Shown piece after piece: positions 1-7,071 of a stretch of DNA of 10,878 nucleotides (positions are counted from its first letter, which is position 1; each line of letters opens with the position of its first letter). The DNA comes from an uncultured Blautia sp. (lineage in GTDB: Bacteria; Bacillota; Clostridia; Lachnospirales; Lachnospiraceae). Below the pieces are notes generated by a model. It was not told the origin of the DNA. It saw only the letters and a program-made list of their open reading frames with translations, and ran no database searches. The position numbers were made by a program, and so were the translations under genes. The stretch is from assembly GCA_934426285.1 (NCBI GenBank), contig CAKRYE010000060.1, forward strand, positions 1 through 10,878, written 5' to 3'.

Positions 1-104
1 TCCATGATGATATGGTTTGCATCATCGACCGGCTCCAACTGTTTTATTCCTGTTCCAAATCGGCTGCCGATTCCGGCTGCCATGATAAGTAATGTTGTTT
101 TCAT
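1..104 (-). CDS. Nucleotidyltransferase (NDP-sugar pyrophosphorylase-like), 3' part outside window
   Basis: Only the first 34 codons are visible; the gene continues past the left edge. The N-terminus contains LLIMAAGIGSRFG followed by KQLEPV. This is the glycine-rich nucleotide-binding signature (L-x2-MAAG-x-GSR-[FY]-G ... K-x-L-x-P) of the GT-A-fold sugar-1-phosphate nucleotidyltransferases and MobA-like NTP transferases. Such enzymes join NTP and a sugar or alditol phosphate to make an activated donor, which fits beside a polysaccharide operon. ATG at 104 is chosen because GGGAGGAG sits just upstream (about 107-114). The same frame stays open upstream to about position 271, with another ATG at 257, but that ATG has no ribosome-binding site. 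The first residues do not identify the substrate. The gene may have its own promoter in the 105-305 gap. Confidence 0.8.
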   Translation of the reverse strand, partial: MKTTLLIMAAGIGSRFGTGIKQLEPVDDANHIIM

Positions 105-305
105 ATCTCCTCCCAATTTTATGCACGATACCAGACTCATGTCCTTGAAAAGTACATAATTCTCGTTAGATGAACCATATAAAAGCTCTGGAAACGGTCT
201 TATAAACGGATGTCCCACCCTAGAAATAAAGTAGAACACACTGTAAGCTTCTTTCATTATAACATTGAACTTTTATATAACCTTCACAGTCAAAAAACAA
301 TAGAA
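105..305. other. 201-base intergenic region between the operon end and the nucleotidyltransferase gene
   Basis: This is the only sizeable gene-free stretch in the window. Read on the minus strand it begins with a T-rich run after the nitroreductase stop, then a TTGACT hexamer (288-293) and TGTTATAAT (256-264). A leader of roughly 145 bases follows, reaching a strong Shine-Dalgarno sequence at 107-114. In the nucleotidyltransferase frame the leader has no stop codon from about 271 down to the ATG at 104, but the encoded peptide matches no family I recognise. I saw no tRNA, clear riboswitch core or strong GC-rich hairpin. Confidence 0.6.
256..264 (-). promoter_or_regulatory. Candidate extended -10 promoter for the nucleotidyltransferase gene
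   Basis: The minus strand reads TGTTATAAT, a consensus -10 hexamer (256-261) with the TGn extension (263-264). A TTGACT hexamer at 288-293 resembles a -35 box but lies 26 bases from the -10, too far for a normal sigma-A spacing. The site would therefore depend on the extended -10. Transcription would start near 248-250, giving a leader of about 145 bases. The surrounding sequence is AT-rich, so a chance match is possible. Confidence 0.4.
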
Positions 306-315
306 TTATAATTCT
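292..315 (-). terminator. Possible weak AT-rich terminator after the nitroreductase gene
   Basis: On the minus strand the palindrome AGAATTATAATTCT (302-315), which overlaps the nitroreductase stop codon, is followed by ATTG and six T residues (292-297). The layout resembles an intrinsic terminator, but the stem is short and almost free of G-C pairs, so termination is likely partial or absent. Read-through into the nucleotidyltransferase gene is plausible. Confidence 0.25.
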
Positions 316-1259
316 TTAACCATCGTTTTATAGTCTAATCTATTAGAGATTGGAACATTATACTCACTTTTAAGCATACCAACACCAATCATCAAAACAA
401 TTTGCTCATCATCTGCGATTCCCAGTTTTTTTGAAAAATTAACCCAAGATCCCGTTCGAACAAGCGGTCTTTGGATCAAGCAAGCACCAATACCAAGGCT
501 TTGAAGTGATAATGATAAGTATCCCGCCAAAATTGCTGGTGAAACAACATACTGGAATTGGCAAGCCTCTTCAAACCGATAGACACTGACTTTTGCCGTT
601 ATGATAATATATTTATCAACCTCTTCTGCAAATCCACCAACTCCTGAAAGCCATTCGTCAAGTAAGTCTTTTTTCTGTTCCGATAGAATATAGATTCGCG
701 TTCCCTGACGATTACAGGCAGATGGTGCATGTAATGCCAATTCGCAAGCACTACGTAGCAATTCCATTGGAACAGGAGCTTTACTAAAATCTCTGACACT
801 ATGTCTTTCGTTTATAAGGCTACTCAATTCATCAAATTGATTTTGTTTTTCTTTTCTTTCAATTTTCAGTGTTCCCGCATAAGCCTTTGGCATCTTAGGA
901 TATTTTCCTCGAAGTTCATCATGTTTATTAATTATATTCCTTAGCTTTGAATTATTTAATACGTCTCGATGGTATTCTTTATACGCATCTACAGCGTCAA
1001 GTGCCATATTTACAACATCTGTAGAGTAGCCGTCCATTCCAACATATTCTGACACCAGATTAAGCATCTCAATTATTTTAGAAATACCAAAGAACTGTCG
1101 TGGTTTATCTAATGACAATCCTTTTTCAATTGAATGAACATTTCGGATGATTTCTCCTTCATAATAGCCTGTCAACTTTTTATTTCCACAAATTTGGTTT
1201 ACATAATCAACCTGCCTATATGTATTCCATCTCATTCTCAGTTTTTGTTTAATACTCAT
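306..1259 (-). CDS. Nitroreductase-family protein with long N-terminal extension
   Basis: This 317-residue protein is predicted to be an FMN-dependent oxidoreductase of the nitroreductase fold. The nitroreductase domain starts only around residue 145: ERHSVRDF (151-158) is the classical N-terminal FMN-phosphate-contacting motif, APSACNRQGTRIY (178-190) the second flavin-contact segment, and LGIGAC (255-260) with IGVGM (291-295) the C-terminal core. The first ~145 residues are an extra, mainly charged and helical region containing YYEGEIIRNVHSIEKGL (32-48). Typical stand-alone nitroreductases are about 170-220 residues and lack it. The ATG overlaps the stop of the upstream pyruvyltransferase gene (TAATG at 1257-1261), and a GGAGG lies 9 bases upstream, so translation is probably coupled. 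No signal peptide or membrane segment is seen, so it is likely cytoplasmic. Substrate unknown; its position suggests a redox step on a glycan precursor rather than detoxification. Confidence 0.88.
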   Translation of the reverse strand: MSIKQKLRMRWNTYRQVDYVNQICGNKKLTGYYEGEIIRNVHSIEKGLSLDKPRQFFGISKIIEMLNLVSEYVGMDGYSTDVVNMALDAVDAYKEYHRDVLNNSKLRNIINKHDELRGKYPKMPKAYAGTLKIERKEKQNQFDELSSLINERHSVRDFSKAPVPMELLRSACELALHAPSACNRQGTRIYILSEQKKDLLDEWLSGVGGFAEEVDKYIIITAKVSVYRFEEACQFQYVVSPAILAGYLSLSLQSLGIGACLIQRPLVRTGSWVNFSKKLGIADDEQIVLMIGVGMLKSEYNVPISNRLDYKTMVKEL

Positions 1260-2305
1260 TATGCTCGTCCTCCAATAAACGCATTAATATACTCTTTTGC
1301 TGCTAATTTATTTTCATTAAGCTTTATTTTGACACGATTATAATCAATATTGTTGTTTATCAAGTTGATTGCCATGTTTTCCGAATAGTCACTATCGTTC
1401 AAACCATATTCATTCATAACGTCTTTTACCTTTTCCTTACCGCAACTATTAAAAACAGCTTGCTTTTCGAAAATCAAGGTAAACATAACACCATGAAATG
1501 TATTCGTTACTACGTAATCTGCTTTATCAAAACAACTTATGAATACCCTCGGTGAAAAAACATCGAATTTATAATCACCCTTCATTCCATGTCCCATTAC
1601 AACAATTTTAAGTTTCTTGCGATTTGCATACTCTCTTATTTTATTTTGTAAATCGTCGGGAATCCGTCCAAAATAATAAACAAATATAAACTTATCAATC
1701 TGTAAATCAATACAATATCTTTGGTATTCTGTCTTTTCAAGCAACATCGTTGGATCAACAACGATAGGAGTTACTTTCCCAAGAAGTTTCCTTACAATCG
1801 AGCTTGTATATTTATCTCGAACAGCGATTGCGTCCACTTTTTTTAAGTCATCTATTATCTCGACGTGTTTTTTAAAAGCATCATACGAAGTATTGGCTGC
1901 AGAAACTGCGAATGTAATCGTTTTTTTTGCCTTAGATTTTTCCCCAAAGAAAATTGCTCTATTATCTTCAAAATACTGATCTTCTAAATTCCACAATGTA
2001 TCACTACCAATGATACATAAATCAAAGTTAGCATCTATTTCATCAACAATTTTAAATTTCTTAATAGATTCGTCAAAAGCCCAATACTGTTGTACCTGTG
2101 CTTTAGCTTTTTCAATTTCACCTTTTAGTATCCATTTTAAAGTCTGGCGACCAACATAAACTATACTATGTGAGGTTCCCTTTCTTTTTCGTTTCATAAA
2201 TGAAACATCACAGCCGCCCTGTTTCAAATATGAGCATAATGCAAAAGCTTGCCAATAACTACCGCAATTTTCACTATTATATACCGTCACTATACATACT
2301 TTCAT
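1259..2305 (-). CDS. Polysaccharide pyruvyltransferase family protein
   Basis: This 348-residue protein matches the polysaccharide pyruvyl transferase family (PF04230; CsaB/WcaK-like), whose members transfer pyruvate from phosphoenolpyruvate to form a ketal on a sugar. Visible hallmarks are the N-terminal VYNSENCGSYWQAFAL (8-23), the IIGSDTLWN segment (98-106), VDPT (183-186) and the C-terminal NTFHGVMF segment (268-275) with its conserved His-Gly. Length is close to family norm. The gene starts one base after the flippase stop (TGA then GATG). It has no well-placed Shine-Dalgarno sequence: the nearest AGGAG is about 17 bases away, so expression probably relies on coupling. Some members of the family in polysaccharide clusters have no proven pyruvylation activity, so the exact reaction is inferred. 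An A8 run (1921-1928) lies inside the gene without disturbing the frame. Confidence 0.9.
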   Translation of the reverse strand: MKVCIVTVYNSENCGSYWQAFALCSYLKQGGCDVSFMKRKRKGTSHSIVYVGRQTLKWILKGEIEKAKAQVQQYWAFDESIKKFKIVDEIDANFDLCIIGSDTLWNLEDQYFEDNRAIFFGEKSKAKKTITFAVSAANTSYDAFKKHVEIIDDLKKVDAIAVRDKYTSSIVRKLLGKVTPIVVDPTMLLEKTEYQRYCIDLQIDKFIFVYYFGRIPDDLQNKIREYANRKKLKIVVMGHGMKGDYKFDVFSPRVFISCFDKADYVVTNTFHGVMFTLIFEKQAVFNSCGKEKVKDVMNEYGLNDSDYSENMAINLINNNIDYNRVKIKLNENKLAAKEYINAFIGGRA

Positions 2306-2306
2306 C

Positions 2307-3824
2307 TCAGTTAGCTTTGCTTCTCCTTTCCCAAAAAACTTTAGCTTTTCTTCGAAGAATTCTCAATTCCTGTTTGTAAAAAATTGCCGACGAAATAATC
2401 AAAACAATCACAACTACAATCGCAACCTCAATGGCATACAGAATCCAATTTATATATGAATCGAAGATCGGCACATATATTAACTTCAACACTAAAGAAA
2501 CAATTACTGCTTGAACTATTGATAGAGCAATATGCTCTGCTACAAATCTATATTTTCTCTGTAAGATATTTTTTGAAGCATATATAGAATATTGTAATGT
2601 TCTAAAAAGTAATGCGCAAAACGTACCAATTGTAACACCAATCAATCCAAATTTAATAACAAGCGTTACCGACACAATCACATTAAGAAAAGCCTCAAAG
2701 ATTGCTCCATTACGAGTTTGTTTAAAATGGCCTGCTGCATCAACAAGCATATGGTATGGGAGACGGACACAAAAAAGAAATTGATTCAGGCACATCAGCA
2801 TACCGAAAAGAGGTCTTTTATACGATACATCACTTATTCCCAATGTATAAACTTCTGCAAAAGGAACAATTAACGCCGCACCACATATAAACAAGAATGC
2901 TGCAGATGTAAAAACCAAATATTCAACAACCCGGAAATTTTCTTGCAATACTCTATTCTCTTTTTTCGCAAGCATATTGCCAAACGCTGCTTCTATACCA
3001 TCCGTAAATGTTTGTTCGACTTTATATAATCCATTTGCAACCATATAATATACAGTATATACGGATACTTCTTTAATATCCGAAAACATCGTCAAAACAA
3101 TAACATCCGTGTTGTTATTAACAAATGCTGCGGCCTGTTGAGCAAACGCATCCCATCGTTGAGAAATCGCAGAATTATTTGGATTTATGTCTGCATCAAT
3201 TTCATATTTTTTCTTAACATAATATGATAAAAACAATGGGCGGATAAAATAAACAATCGCACTTCCTAATTTTACTAGATGAATTCCTGCTCCACAATGT
3301 ATTAAGACTGCTGCAACAATCGTATTGAGAATCGTAGTGACAATTTGTGGAATTGTATTAACATAATTTTTTTGATCCGCTTGTAATAACATTTGATAGG
3401 CAATTCCAAAATAGTTATCTACAAATGTACTACTCCCTATGATCAAAACAAGTGTTGCTGAAAAAAAACAACTAAAAGAATTTCTCACAAGAAATGGATA
3501 AACACAAGCAAATACAATTAATGCTCCCACATATATAAGTGCAACTTTTTTCATAAAAATTGCAGTCGCATTTACTATTCCACTAATCTCACTTTTATTT
3601 TTTTGTGACAGCGGATTATACAGTGCTGCTCTAGTAACGCTTCCAACGCCAGCACGTAATAAAACTATACAACTTAAAAATTGTGTAATTGATGACGTTA
3701 TTCCATTATAACTTGACCCAAATGCTCCTAAAATAAGTCTTGGAAGTATTAAGCCACAAATTATAGAAACAACTTCTGCCATTATTGACGTCATTGTATT
3801 AATGACAGCTTTTTTCGTTCGCAT
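2307..3824 (-). CDS. wzx: Wzx-type polysaccharide repeat-unit flippase
   Basis: This 505-residue, strongly hydrophobic protein belongs to the MOP/PST superfamily of lipid-linked oligosaccharide flippases. Roughly 12-14 membrane segments can be read along the length, with short basic loops (for example KKKYEID near the middle) and a basic C-terminal tail rich in Lys/Arg. The N-terminus carries NTMTSIMAEVVSIICGLILP and then GSSYNGI, typical of Firmicutes Wzx-like transporters. It would move undecaprenyl-linked repeat units across the cytoplasmic membrane for polymerisation. The length fits the family (about 420-510). It starts 18 bases after the ATP-grasp stop; an AGGA lies 12 bases before the ATG, a long spacing, so coupling may help. 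The family assignment is firm, but the glycan specificity cannot be read from the sequence. The symbol is used in its functional sense. Confidence 0.88.
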   Translation of the reverse strand: MRTKKAVINTMTSIMAEVVSIICGLILPRLILGAFGSSYNGITSSITQFLSCIVLLRAGVGSVTRAALYNPLSQKNKSEISGIVNATAIFMKKVALIYVGALIVFACVYPFLVRNSFSCFFSATLVLIIGSSTFVDNYFGIAYQMLLQADQKNYVNTIPQIVTTILNTIVAAVLIHCGAGIHLVKLGSAIVYFIRPLFLSYYVKKKYEIDADINPNNSAISQRWDAFAQQAAAFVNNNTDVIVLTMFSDIKEVSVYTVYYMVANGLYKVEQTFTDGIEAAFGNMLAKKENRVLQENFRVVEYLVFTSAAFLFICGAALIVPFAEVYTLGISDVSYKRPLFGMLMCLNQFLFCVRLPYHMLVDAAGHFKQTRNGAIFEAFLNVIVSVTLVIKFGLIGVTIGTFCALLFRTLQYSIYASKNILQRKYRFVAEHIALSIVQAVIVSLVLKLIYVPIFDSYINWILYAIEVAIVVVIVLIISSAIFYKQELRILRRKAKVFWERRSKAN

Positions 3825-3842
3825 TCTATATTATCATCCTTA

Positions 3843-4745
3843 TCAATTTAAATACTCTGAAACGTCCAATTTTTTTCCAAACAACAAATCAGTACTTGGT
3901 AAAATATCAGTATCAAACCCAGAATCTGGATATAGTGTTATCTCTCCAAACCAAACACGACCATCAGCCTCATATAAATCTATTCTCGACAATTTTGTTC
4001 CGAAAGATAGCTTTCTCGCAATATCAAGCATCTCATTTAAATTATCAGGTGGTGATATCGTAAAGTCCTCCGGTAAATCTTCATCACCATAATTATATCT
4101 CAAAAATTGCCAATCGGGTGAAAAGAAATAGTATTTAACGCCTCTAGAGGAATTCCGTCCAGTACAAATCATAATATTATCAGGCTTACCATTAAAACAT
4201 AAAATTTTATAATCTTTTAACTCCGTTCCCGATTTATCAACCATATATTTTTCCGCAATAATCTGAGGCGGCACTTGTTTATAAGGCCACTCTCTTCCAG
4301 ACCAATAATAATTATTATTTAGGCTTTTATTGATTTTATTTTTCGCAGCTTCAAAATTTAGTGCGTTTTTATCTGTACAAATAACAAGTCCACCACTATC
4401 ATGTGTGCATTTAAGAACAAACTGATCTGGTAATTTATCAAAATCTATATCTTCAAACTTATTCCACGGGCCTCCTACTAATGGGATTAAATAATCCTTA
4501 CCAATTTTATCTTCAATATACTGTCGTACAGAATATTTATCCACCCATTTAATATATTCTTTTTTCCTGTCTTTCAGCTTTAATAATTGAACTTTTTCAT
4601 TTAGTGTTTTAGGATTCGAATAATCTAAATTTAATCCCAAACGAGCCCAGAACATAAGCTTAAGATATAAACTATCTGGTATCCAGTTCATATATCCTTT
4701 ATAGCCTGCTCTAGCCAGTCCTCTCTGTATAATATTTCTTTTCAT
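3843..4745 (-). CDS. TupA-like ATP-grasp protein
   Basis: This 300-residue protein resembles the TupA-like ATP-grasp family (PF14305), named after the teichuronopeptide biosynthesis protein of alkaliphilic Bacillus. Members are thought to form amide bonds between amino acids or amino-sugar/uronic-acid groups on polymers. Seen in order: MNWIPDSLYLKL (19-30), NPKTLNEKVQ (44-53), LKCTHDSGG (111-119, nucleotide-binding region), QIIAEKYM (161-168), ELKDYKILCFNGKP (175-188), and RIDLYE...WFGEIT (254-270), whose acidic residues are the expected Mg2+ ligands. I place the start at 4745, not at the in-frame ATG at 4793. The 4745 site has AAGGTGG 7 bases upstream, while the 4793 site has no such signal and would overlap the polymerase gene by 31 bases. 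No membrane segment is seen. The presence of such a ligase suggests an amino-acid- or peptide-decorated glycan, which is inference. Confidence 0.85.
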   Translation of the reverse strand: MKRNIIQRGLARAGYKGYMNWIPDSLYLKLMFWARLGLNLDYSNPKTLNEKVQLLKLKDRKKEYIKWVDKYSVRQYIEDKIGKDYLIPLVGGPWNKFEDIDFDKLPDQFVLKCTHDSGGLVICTDKNALNFEAAKNKINKSLNNNYYWSGREWPYKQVPPQIIAEKYMVDKSGTELKDYKILCFNGKPDNIMICTGRNSSRGVKYYFFSPDWQFLRYNYGDEDLPEDFTISPPDNLNEMLDIARKLSFGTKLSRIDLYEADGRVWFGEITLYPDSGFDTDILPSTDLLFGKKLDVSEYLN

Positions 4746-4749
4746 TCTG

Positions 4750-4757
4750 CCACCTTC
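4750..4757 (-). promoter_or_regulatory. Ribosome-binding site fixing the ATP-grasp start
   Basis: The minus strand reads GAAGGTGG, with the AAGG core 7 bases before the ATG at 4745. This favours a 300-residue product over the 316-residue reading from the ATG at 4793, whose upstream region is pyrimidine/AT-rich. Confidence 0.7.
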
Positions 4758-4762
4758 TGTTT

Positions 4763-5956
4763 TTATTTTTTTAACGTTTCTATAATCATCCATATAAGTA
4801 AAAGAATGACTTGTATGTATTTATCATAATATGTAACCAGACCATACTCACTAATCATTATAGCCACAAGTATTCCTATAAATAGCAATTCTTGTTTCGT
4901 TATTTTGCGAACATTTCTAGCACTGGAAACCAACATCCAAACGTAATTAAAATAATATACTATCGTTCCTATTAGCCCAACATCAACTAATAATTCAACA
5001 TAATTGTTATGCGCATAGTAGGCTAATGACCAGTTTGAATGATAAGAATGTAGAACAAACCTATAGTTATCTATACCATACCCAAACCACATTCGTTCTT
5101 TAAACCATTCAATTCCCCATTGTATCAAAGTCAATCTTGTTGATGTACTTGAATCCACTGCAGCACCCGTTCCAAATAATCCTGCAACCATCGATTCAAT
5201 TCTATGCCCAGCCATTGAATACAGGAACGGAACATGTAATAATGCATAATAACCGCCAAAGCCTATTAGAAGAACTATTATTATTCTACTTGCATTTTTT
5301 ACTATATTATCCCTATTGTCAAACACATAAATCATTGCTAATGGTATCAAAAAGCATAAAATTGCTTTTCTCGACGATGACAATATAACAACAATAAGAT
5401 TTGCTATTACCATCGTGCGAAACCATCGCACTTTGTAACCTTTTAAAATAAAATAAATTGCAAAACAAATCGCAAATGCCGCACATACGCCTACTGTGTT
5501 ACCGTTTATATTTCCAGTTTTTCTTGAAGAACTAAATGCAAAAATACCACCCGTAACTATAACTCGAAGTTCAAGAAACAAAGGTGCCACTACAAGTGCT
5601 TTTAACACTTCTTCTATCCTCTCTTTTTTTCTATCAACAATGAAAAAAAGAGCATACATGCAAACTAAATTAATTAATAGTGTTTTACCCATAGCATTGG
5701 CATACACTTTATTTATAGCCCAATTAGTCGAGCTTATGGCAATCAGGCAAAACACGCCCATGCAAAGAATATAATTATTGTTACGAAATTCCTTTTTTAA
5801 TAACAAATAAATAGCAAAGACTCCAATAAGAATAACTCGTGCCAATTTCATTAACATGGAGCCTTCGTCCGTTACAACCGCTGCAATCGCATATAGCCAA
5901 AGCGTTAGCGATACAATGGATATTTTATTGATTCGTATGTCACAGCTTCTATTCAA
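4763..5956 (-). CDS. wzy: Wzy-type polysaccharide polymerase (O-antigen ligase family)
   Basis: This 397-residue integral membrane protein has about 10-12 hydrophobic segments and the features of the O-antigen ligase/polymerase (Wzy_C) family. These are GNINGNTVG (148-156), LSSSRKA (192-198; the small-residue/Ser-Arg motif common in these proteins), a large extracytoplasmic loop containing STSTRLTLIQWGIEWF (270-285) and GYGIDNYR (292-299), then HNNYVELLVDVGLIG (316-330). In a Gram-positive with no lipopolysaccharide it most likely polymerises repeat units delivered by the flippase two genes downstream, rather than ligating O-antigen. The start is TTG at 5956, backed by AGAGAGG 8 bases upstream; an earlier TTG in that spacer is out of frame and meets a stop at once. 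It lies 17 bases after the preceding GT4 stop. Sequence divergence makes the specificity unreadable. Confidence 0.85.
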   Translation of the reverse strand: MNRSCDIRINKISIVSLTLWLYAIAAVVTDEGSMLMKLARVILIGVFAIYLLLKKEFRNNNYILCMGVFCLIAISSTNWAINKVYANAMGKTLLINLVCMYALFFIVDRKKERIEEVLKALVVAPLFLELRVIVTGGIFAFSSSRKTGNINGNTVGVCAAFAICFAIYFILKGYKVRWFRTMVIANLIVVILSSSRKAILCFLIPLAMIYVFDNRDNIVKNASRIIIVLLIGFGGYYALLHVPFLYSMAGHRIESMVAGLFGTGAAVDSSTSTRLTLIQWGIEWFKERMWFGYGIDNYRFVLHSYHSNWSLAYYAHNNYVELLVDVGLIGTIVYYFNYVWMLVSSARNVRKITKQELLFIGILVAIMISEYGLVTYYDKYIQVILLLIWMIIETLKK

Positions 5957-5964
5957 TCAATGTA

Positions 5965-5971
5965 CCTCTCT
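5965..5971 (-). promoter_or_regulatory. Ribosome-binding site for the TTG-started polymerase gene
   Basis: The minus strand reads AGAGAGG, 8 bases before the TTG at 5956. It supports an unusual TTG initiation codon; no in-frame ATG or GTG occurs between this site and the first predicted membrane segment. Confidence 0.65.
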
Positions 5972-5973
5972 CT

Positions 5974-7050
5974 TTATTCACAGAATAGGTATTTCTCCCA
6001 GTTTTCAAATATACTGATACTTGTCAATGCATATCGCAATTCACTTGATTTTTTTGACATTTTTTCTGCTAAAGTTACATCTGTTATTGAAAACAATGCA
6101 TCAACAAGGGCATCTTCGTCCCCAACTGGTATAAGTATACCATTTTCCTGATTCTCTATTAATTCACGTGGTCCTCCAGAAGGGCAATCCGTCGAAATAA
6201 CCGGCATCCCCATACACATCGCCTCAATTAAAGCATTAGGCATTCCCTCGTAATCTGAAGATAGGATAAATGCCGAAGCATCATTTATTGCATTAAGAAC
6301 ATCTTTATTTCTTCCAGGAAGTAATACCACACCATCAAGGCCAAGTTCCTTAATCAAGCTTTCTAGATTAGCACGTTCTCGTCCTTCTCCATAAATAACC
6401 AACTTGAAGTTCTTTTTCCTCTGATAAAATATTGAGAAAGCCTTAATAAGCATTGGGAAATTCTTCTGTCTTTCAAGACGCCCCACTGCAACAAACACGT
6501 TTTGTCGTATTCCCTTATATGGTTCTGGAATTCTTGCAATATCAACCGGATTAGAGAGCACGATTCCTTTTTTCTGAATATTTTTCGGAAAATAAGATTT
6601 TGCCATATCAGTTTGAAAGATTATTCCGTCAGCAAGTGGATATGCGATTTTCCTTAACAATCGTGTAATTTTAACATCTGGCATTACCCACGGATTATTT
6701 CTTTCTGAAACACAAACAGGGATTTTGGAGCCAATCAATGCCAATATTACATATATTCCGATATCCTCCGGCATACTTAATACAACATCAGGTTTATACC
6801 GCATTATTTTTTTTCTCAGTGCTGCGTATCTAAAGAATCTATCTTTTACTTTATTATCAGCTTTTTTTCCTATTGCATCTACATTAATACGTGTATCCAA
6901 CTCATATGCAACTGCTGCTACATCAATGGTAATGATTGAACACTCAATTCCATTTTTCACAAAATAATTCGCCAATTGAGCAATAACTCTTTCAGCTCCT
7001 CCATTTATCAGTGCACGTGTTACAATACATATTTTTTTATTGTTTTTCAT
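5974..7050 (-). CDS. GT4-family glycosyltransferase
   Basis: This retaining GT-B glycosyltransferase is 358 residues from the preferred start. The acceptor domain opens with KKICIVTRALINGGAERV, the glycine loop typical of GT4 enzymes of the GGAERV type. Numbering from the alternative GTG two codons upstream, the donor domain begins near VFVAVGRLERQKNFPML (187-203). It then shows YGEG (222-225), the E-x7-E motif EGMPNALIE (270-278), and STDCPSGGPRELI (288-300). Relatives add hexose or HexNAc residues to undecaprenyl-diphosphate-linked oligosaccharides at the cytoplasmic face. I choose ATG at 7050 over GTG at 7056, because AAGGA lies 9 bases from the ATG but only 3 from the GTG. The gene follows the DUF1919 stop by about 20 bases. 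Donor and acceptor sugars cannot be read from the sequence. Confidence 0.9.
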   Translation of the reverse strand: MKNNKKICIVTRALINGGAERVIAQLANYFVKNGIECSIITIDVAAVAYELDTRINVDAIGKKADNKVKDRFFRYAALRKKIMRYKPDVVLSMPEDIGIYVILALIGSKIPVCVSERNNPWVMPDVKITRLLRKIAYPLADGIIFQTDMAKSYFPKNIQKKGIVLSNPVDIARIPEPYKGIRQNVFVAVGRLERQKNFPMLIKAFSIFYQRKKNFKLVIYGEGRERANLESLIKELGLDGVVLLPGRNKDVLNAINDASAFILSSDYEGMPNALIEAMCMGMPVISTDCPSGGPRELIENQENGILIPVGDEDALVDALFSITDVTLAEKMSKKSSELRYALTSISIFENWEKYLFCE

Positions 7051-7059
7051 CGACACTTA

Positions 7060-7064
7060 TCCTT
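7060..7064 (-). promoter_or_regulatory. Ribosome-binding site deciding the GT4 start
   Basis: The minus strand reads AAGGA. It is spaced 9 bases from ATG 7050 and 3 bases from GTG 7056, which makes the ATG the better initiation codon and shortens the product by two residues. Confidence 0.6.
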
Positions 7065-7071
7065 GTTTTTC

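Noticed and set aside
599..799. Minus-strand open frame inside the nitroreductase gene (others at 6363-6545 and 10503-10691)
   Set aside because: Alternative frames fully nested in conserved genes, with no family features.
1134..1343. Open frames on the plus strand (also 3802-4092, 5137-5388, 5496-5774, 6725-6967, 8543-8746, 9008-9235, 10445-10630)
   Set aside because: All lie antisense inside well-supported genes, encode low-complexity or unrecognisable peptides, and lack convincing ribosome-binding sites.
1921..1928. A8 tract in the pyruvyltransferase (similar eight-base runs at 3461-3468 and 6807-6814) as phase-variable switches
   Set aside because: A/T runs of this length are expected in AT-rich genes, the frames are intact, and they sit at lysine- or phenylalanine-rich positions; no sign of a broken state.
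4746..4793. 16-codon N-terminal addition to the ATP-grasp gene from ATG 4793
   Set aside because: It has no ribosome-binding site, overlaps the polymerase gene, and the extra residues are not part of the family; the ATG at 4745 has a good AAGGTGG.
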